From contig JAOTYS010000125.1 in assembly GCA_029861795.1 (NCBI GenBank), positions 1 through 10,783 on the forward strand: a stretch of 10,783 nucleotides of DNA. Direction: 5' to 3'. Of the stretch, positions 8,319 to 10,783 are shown in pieces. The DNA comes from Gammaproteobacteria bacterium. Lineage in GTDB: Bacteria; Pseudomonadota; Gammaproteobacteria; Arenicellales; JAOTYS01. The position numbers were made by a program, and so were the translations under genes. Below the pieces are notes generated by a model, which saw only the letters and a program-made list of their open reading frames with translations, searched no databases and was not told the origin of the DNA. Within the stretch, counting starts at the first letter, position 1. Each line of letters opens with the position of its first letter.

Positions 8319-8404
8319 CGAAACACCAGCGTTAGTCGCGCTACAGATCCTCTGATGATTGAGCACAATCGTCTCTCCAAACAACCTTATCCAATACCTT
8401 AAAG

Positions 8405-8629
8405 ATGACGACTAAAGAGCAACTCGTGTGGGAGATGGAACAGGATGGACAGTGGTCCCCTGTGCCGGTCGAACAGTTACCAGAAAGCGTCCGAAGTAAG
8501 AAGTCGGTCCGATTCGCTTTCAAAGGCGGGGTACTAAAGGTCGCAGGAACCGATCGAGTGGTTCGTAGTTACAGGTTGCGTCGCGTGCCCACTTGTCCAG
8601 CCCTAACCGATTTTGACCCGGAAGCTTGA
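8405..8629 (+). CDS. Small hypothetical protein, 74 residues
   Basis: I do not recognise this protein. It has Trp residues in 'LVWEMEQDGQW', a basic middle segment around 'RSKKSVRF' and 'VVRSYRLRR', and an acidic end; alternating hydrophobic and charged residues suggest beta strands. There is no signal peptide, membrane segment or cysteine pair; one Cys occurs near the C-terminus. Support for it being real comes from an extended -10 candidate 90 bases upstream and a weak terminator-like element at its stop codon. Against it, no Shine-Dalgarno site precedes the ATG. It ends with tandem TGA stops and reads in the same direction as the Rieske gene. A small ferredoxin-like partner is excluded by the lack of cysteines. 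Confidence 0.4.
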   Translation: MTTKEQLVWEMEQDGQWSPVPVEQLPESVRSKKSVRFAFKGGVLKVAGTDRVVRSYRLRRVPTCPALTDFDPEA

Positions 8630-8655
8630 TGAAAGGGTCGATCACAAGTTTTTTT
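8625..8655 (+). terminator. Weak intrinsic terminator-like element
   Basis: An imperfect stem (CTTGAT paired with ATCACAAG through a two-base bulge) is followed at once by seven T residues (8649-8655). It overlaps the stop codon of the small ORF. The stem is AT-rich and short, so ending of transcription would be partial at best. Confidence 0.3.
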
Positions 8656-8744
8656 ATATTCATGACCGACCACTTTAGTCGTTCGCAAGCCATACTGAGT
8701 GGATTCCCCCACACACCTTGGACAACTACGCGCGGGTCTCAGGG

Positions 8745-9899
8745 ATGACCACCGCAGCTTCACTCGAGACTTTGGTTGATGTTCTCGCCGAGTATCTTAT
8801 GCTCGAGGACGTCGAATGCCTATCCCTGCCCCCGGAAGCGTATCTATCTCCCGAACTTCATCGGCTTGAACTCGAGCGAATCTTTTATCGCGAATGGCTC
8901 TGTGTGGGCCGTGAAGAGTATGTGCCCAATCCAGGTGATTACTACAGTTTTGACCTTTTGTCGGAGCCGTTGGTTATCGTGCGTGGCGAAGACGGTCAGA
9001 TTCGGGTGTTATCAAGTGTATGCCGTCACCGTTACATGCCGGTGATAGAAGGTGCAGGCAACACTAAACGTTTTGTGTGCCCTTATCACTCCTGGACATA
9101 CGCTACCGATGGAACTCTCGTCGCTGCTCCATTCATGAAAGGCTCTAAACGATTCGAACGAGACTCTTGTCGCCTACCTGAATACCGATTAGAGAGCTGG
9201 TGTGGCTTCATTTTCGTCAATTTGGATGACGAAGCCCCGCCCTTAGCCCATCGAATGACGACTCTTGACAGTCACATTGCAAATTATCGTGTTGGGCAAC
9301 AGGTCGAAATCATGCATTACGAATCCGAATGGGTTGGTAACTGGAAACTATCGGCAGAAAACTCAATGGAATACTATCACCACGTGGGCTTGCACAAGGC
9401 CACGGTTGGGGAACAAATGCCCGCACGCAACGCATACCTGCCACCGCCCCCCACGGACCTTTCTTTTACCCACGAGCGCTGCGGAATAAATGAGGCCTTC
9501 AAAACAGCTAACCATCCTTTCAATCCTAAAGGACGGCTGGACAGCTTCACTGAGGAAGAACTCAACACCGGCTATTTAGTATACGTCTTTCCAGCGTTCA
9601 CCATGGCAATGCGCCCCAACGCTAACAATTGGCTGAGCTTCAGACCCAACGGCATCGAGAGCACCAAGATACTCGGCGGATATTTGGTTTCTCCAGAGGT
9701 TCGAGAAGAATTTCCTGATTTGGCAGAGCAGAGGCGTGAGCTCATTCTTCGCGTTAACGAAGAAGACTCACACGCCACTACTGAGCTTGCCAAGGCGATG
9801 CGTTCGAGCAAAGCTGCGCGCGGTCCTCTGAGCCCTTTCGAAGGAACCATTGCCCAGTTCTATCGATATCTCGCCCGAAACATTGTCCGCCCCAACTGA
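8745..9899 (+). CDS. Rieske non-heme iron oxygenase, alpha subunit
   Basis: Terminal oxygenase component of 384 residues from the ATG at 8745; an in-frame TTG at 8718 would add nine residues. Neither start has a clear Shine-Dalgarno site, and the ATG is preferred. The N-terminal Rieske [2Fe-2S] domain has C-x-H (Cys93, His95) and, 16 residues later, C-x2-H (Cys112, His115). The C-terminal catalytic domain has 'ENSMEYYHHVGLH' with His212 and His217 as mononuclear-iron ligands, and Asp341 in 'NEED' as the likely third ligand. Glu209 stands where most ring-hydroxylating enzymes have the Asp that links the two iron centres. Glu at this place is known in the carnitine oxygenase CntA and in related betaine-demethylating enzymes. 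It faces away from the DMGDH-like gene, suggesting a shared role in breakdown of methylated amines, but an aromatic or other substrate remains possible. No reductase gene is adjacent. Confidence 0.92.
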   Translation: MTTAASLETLVDVLAEYLMLEDVECLSLPPEAYLSPELHRLELERIFYREWLCVGREEYVPNPGDYYSFDLLSEPLVIVRGEDGQIRVLSSVCRHRYMPVIEGAGNTKRFVCPYHSWTYATDGTLVAAPFMKGSKRFERDSCRLPEYRLESWCGFIFVNLDDEAPPLAHRMTTLDSHIANYRVGQQVEIMHYESEWVGNWKLSAENSMEYYHHVGLHKATVGEQMPARNAYLPPPPTDLSFTHERCGINEAFKTANHPFNPKGRLDSFTEEELNTGYLVYVFPAFTMAMRPNANNWLSFRPNGIESTKILGGYLVSPEVREEFPDLAEQRRELILRVNEEDSHATTELAKAMRSSKAARGPLSPFEGTIAQFYRYLARNIVRPN

Positions 9900-10081
9900 G
9901 CGTAGTTTTAGCAAGAGCGCTGAACACACAACAACGAACCACGGATCCCAATACATCCTATTTATCTTTGCGCCAGTGACCTTAGTTCGCTAAACACTAG
10001 CCCACCACAACATTCCGCCAGAGACCTTTGGAACCGTCGCCACTAAGTACGCGCGGCGCAGTGTTACGCGGTATGCTCTCC

Positions 10082-10090
10082 TGATACAAT
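10082..10090 (+). promoter_or_regulatory. Extended -10 promoter candidate TGA-TACAAT
   Basis: A TGn element precedes a hexamer matching TATAAT at five of six positions. There is no good -35 box. Initiation near 10097 would give a leader of about 154 bases before the ATG at 10251. Confidence 0.4.
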
Positions 10091-10117
10091 ACTCTTGATC
10101 TTCTCGAGGAAGGAAGA

Positions 10118-10157
10118 GCTGGCTATGGCAAGGCTATGTCTGAGGCCCAAAGCCAGC
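10118..10157. repeat. Inverted repeat GCTGGCT-N26-AGCCAGC
   Basis: Perfect 7-bp, GC-rich arms enclose 26 bases that also contain the direct repeat GGCTATG (10121-10127 and 10132-10138). In RNA it would close a moderately stable stem in the leader of the following gene. Confidence 0.4.
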
Positions 10158-10203
10158 CTTAATAATGCTTTACCCGGAAGGGTTAAGGAACCATAACTGC
10201 TCG

Positions 10204-10221
10204 CTTGCACCTTAGTGCAGG
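10204..10221 (+). repeat. Hairpin CTTGCAC-CTTA-GTGCAGG in the leader
   Basis: A 7-bp stem (one G-T wobble) with a tetraloop lies 29 bases before the ATG of the membrane protein and is followed by a short T-rich stretch 'CAACTTTTA'. It could act as a weak attenuator or simply shape the leader. Confidence 0.4.
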
Positions 10222-10250
10222 CAACTTTTATGGAAGGTTGTCGCTGAGCC

Positions 10251-10783
10251 ATGACCAAATCAGTAGGACTTACAGTTCTTCAACAATTCAAGAATAAATG
10301 GGGATCGATAGGATTAATCCTGTGGCTCCCATTTACAGTCTTCGTAACATATCAGTGCCGCTACTGGGTAAATAGCGACACCATCGGCTCACTCGATGCG
10401 GCGCGTGCGATAAGAGAATTAGATCTTACGTTCGCAGTGAATGGGTACTTCGGATCGGGTTTTGCTGTATTGCTTTCCGCTCTCCCAGACTCGAACTTGC
10501 AGTCGTTTTTTGCACACCATCTACTGTCGACTGCGGTAATCCTGCTGACACAGTACACAATCTACCAGACGCTGAGACTGCTCCGGATCCGGACTCTTAT
10601 ATCAGGTCTTTTAGCTACTGTATGGGCTGCCGGCATGTTCGCCACCGGGCCAGGAATCTATCTTACGGCAGATATAATTCTTTGTTTCCTTAGTGCCTTA
10701 TACGTTTACTTCGTCGTAAAAGGGCTGGTCCTGCAATCTGAGGAGATGCCACAGGCTCGAGCGTTTATTAGCCTGGGAATAAT
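10251..10783 (+). CDS. Polytopic membrane protein, GT-C (family 39-like) glycosyltransferase-like, 3'-truncated by window edge
   Basis: An open frame of 177 codons runs off the right end without a stop. An in-frame stop codon at 10245-10247 shows that the start is at or after 10251. GGAAGG at 10232-10237 is a possible Shine-Dalgarno site, though 13 bases away. Hydrophobic segments lie at about residues 18-35, 86-105, 116-132, 138-158 and from 170 onward, so it is an integral inner-membrane protein. After the first helix, 'SDTIGSLDAARAI' followed by 'AVNGYFGSGFAVLLSAL' resembles the first periplasmic loop of GT39/PMT-like GT-C enzymes, where an acidic residue acts with a lipid-linked sugar donor. 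'LTADIIL' (138-144) resembles their later 'tpD' segment. The typical 'WxPLYP' wording is replaced by 'YFGSGF', so the family call is tentative. The membrane-protein call itself is firm. Confidence 0.75.
   Translation, partial: MTKSVGLTVLQQFKNKWGSIGLILWLPFTVFVTYQCRYWVNSDTIGSLDAARAIRELDLTFAVNGYFGSGFAVLLSALPDSNLQSFFAHHLLSTAVILLTQYTIYQTLRLLRIRTLISGLLATVWAAGMFATGPGIYLTADIILCFLSALYVYFVVKGLVLQSEEMPQARAFISLGI

Larger units (their letters stand above)
8107..8404. promoter_or_regulatory. Divergent intergenic control region
   Basis: This 298-bp stretch between two outward-facing genes holds the Shine-Dalgarno site of the DMGDH-like gene, two inverted repeats next to that site, a near-perfect 21-bp palindrome, and an extended -10 element pointing right. 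No open frame here looks coding. The density of dyads suggests at least one regulator binds here; no regulator gene is present in the window. Confidence 0.5.
9900..10250. other. 351-bp non-coding stretch with promoter-like site and structured leader
   Basis: No convincing gene is seen; a minus-strand frame at 10064-10258 has no recognisable motif. The left half (9900-10080) is featureless and has no clear terminator after the Rieske gene. The right half carries an extended -10 candidate at 10082-10090 and two inverted repeats upstream of the membrane-protein gene. Confidence 0.5.

Noticed and set aside
8655..8660. TATATT as a -10 box for the Rieske gene
   Set aside because: No -35 box at a usable distance and no TGn extension; it is simply the end of the T-rich tract after the small ORF.
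8718..8744. TTG start nine codons upstream for the Rieske gene
   Set aside because: No Shine-Dalgarno site precedes it and the added residues match nothing typical of the family; kept only as an alternative.
10064..10258. 64-codon minus-strand frame upstream of the membrane protein
   Set aside because: No ribosome binding site or known motif, and it covers the promoter-like site and hairpins of the + strand gene.

Overview
The window looks like chromosomal DNA of a Gram-negative bacterium, most likely a proteobacterium. The reasons are a 17-kDa-surface-antigen-type lipoprotein with a lipobox, good Shine-Dalgarno sites at several genes, and mixed mid-GC codon use. The lineage cannot be fixed from the sequence; a heterotroph rich in oxidative enzymes, such as a marine or soil gammaproteobacterium, is an inference. 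No tRNA, rRNA, CRISPR array, transposase or phage gene was seen.

Layout. (1) 11-421 (+) encodes a small outer-membrane-type lipoprotein that may start upstream of the window. (2) 422-1073 has no convincing gene and holds two short palindromes. (3) 1074-5623 (+) is a two-gene unit. A 1107-residue signalling protein (SAM domain, class III nucleotide cyclase, STAND/AAA-type ATPase, TPR-like helical repeats) overlaps a soluble bacterial-type cytochrome P450 by four bases (ATGA). (4) 5689-8106 (-) encodes an 805-residue dimethylglycine/sarcosine-dehydrogenase-like enzyme (FAD domain plus GcvT-like folate domain), convergent with the P450. (5) 8107-8404 is a divergent regulatory region with three inverted repeats and an extended -10 candidate. 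(6) 8405-8629 (+) is a small unrecognised ORF followed by a weak terminator-like structure. (7) 8745-9899 (+) encodes a Rieske non-heme-iron oxygenase alpha subunit whose bridging acidic residue is Glu rather than the usual Asp. (8) 9900-10250 is a non-coding stretch with a promoter-like site and a structured leader. (9) 10251-10783 (+) is the start of a polytopic membrane protein resembling GT-C (family 39-like) glycosyltransferases, cut by the window edge.

How the parts may work together (inference). The DMGDH-like enzyme and the Rieske oxygenase flank a shared control region. Together they resemble the oxidative demethylation of methylated amines or betaines, in which a Rieske oxygenase removes a first methyl group and a flavin/folate dehydrogenase removes the next, passing formaldehyde to tetrahydrofolate. 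The P450 appears to be made by translational coupling to a cyclase-ATPase sensor, which is the most unusual arrangement here. No ferredoxin, ferredoxin reductase or Rieske reductase is present, so both oxygenases must draw electrons from partners encoded elsewhere.
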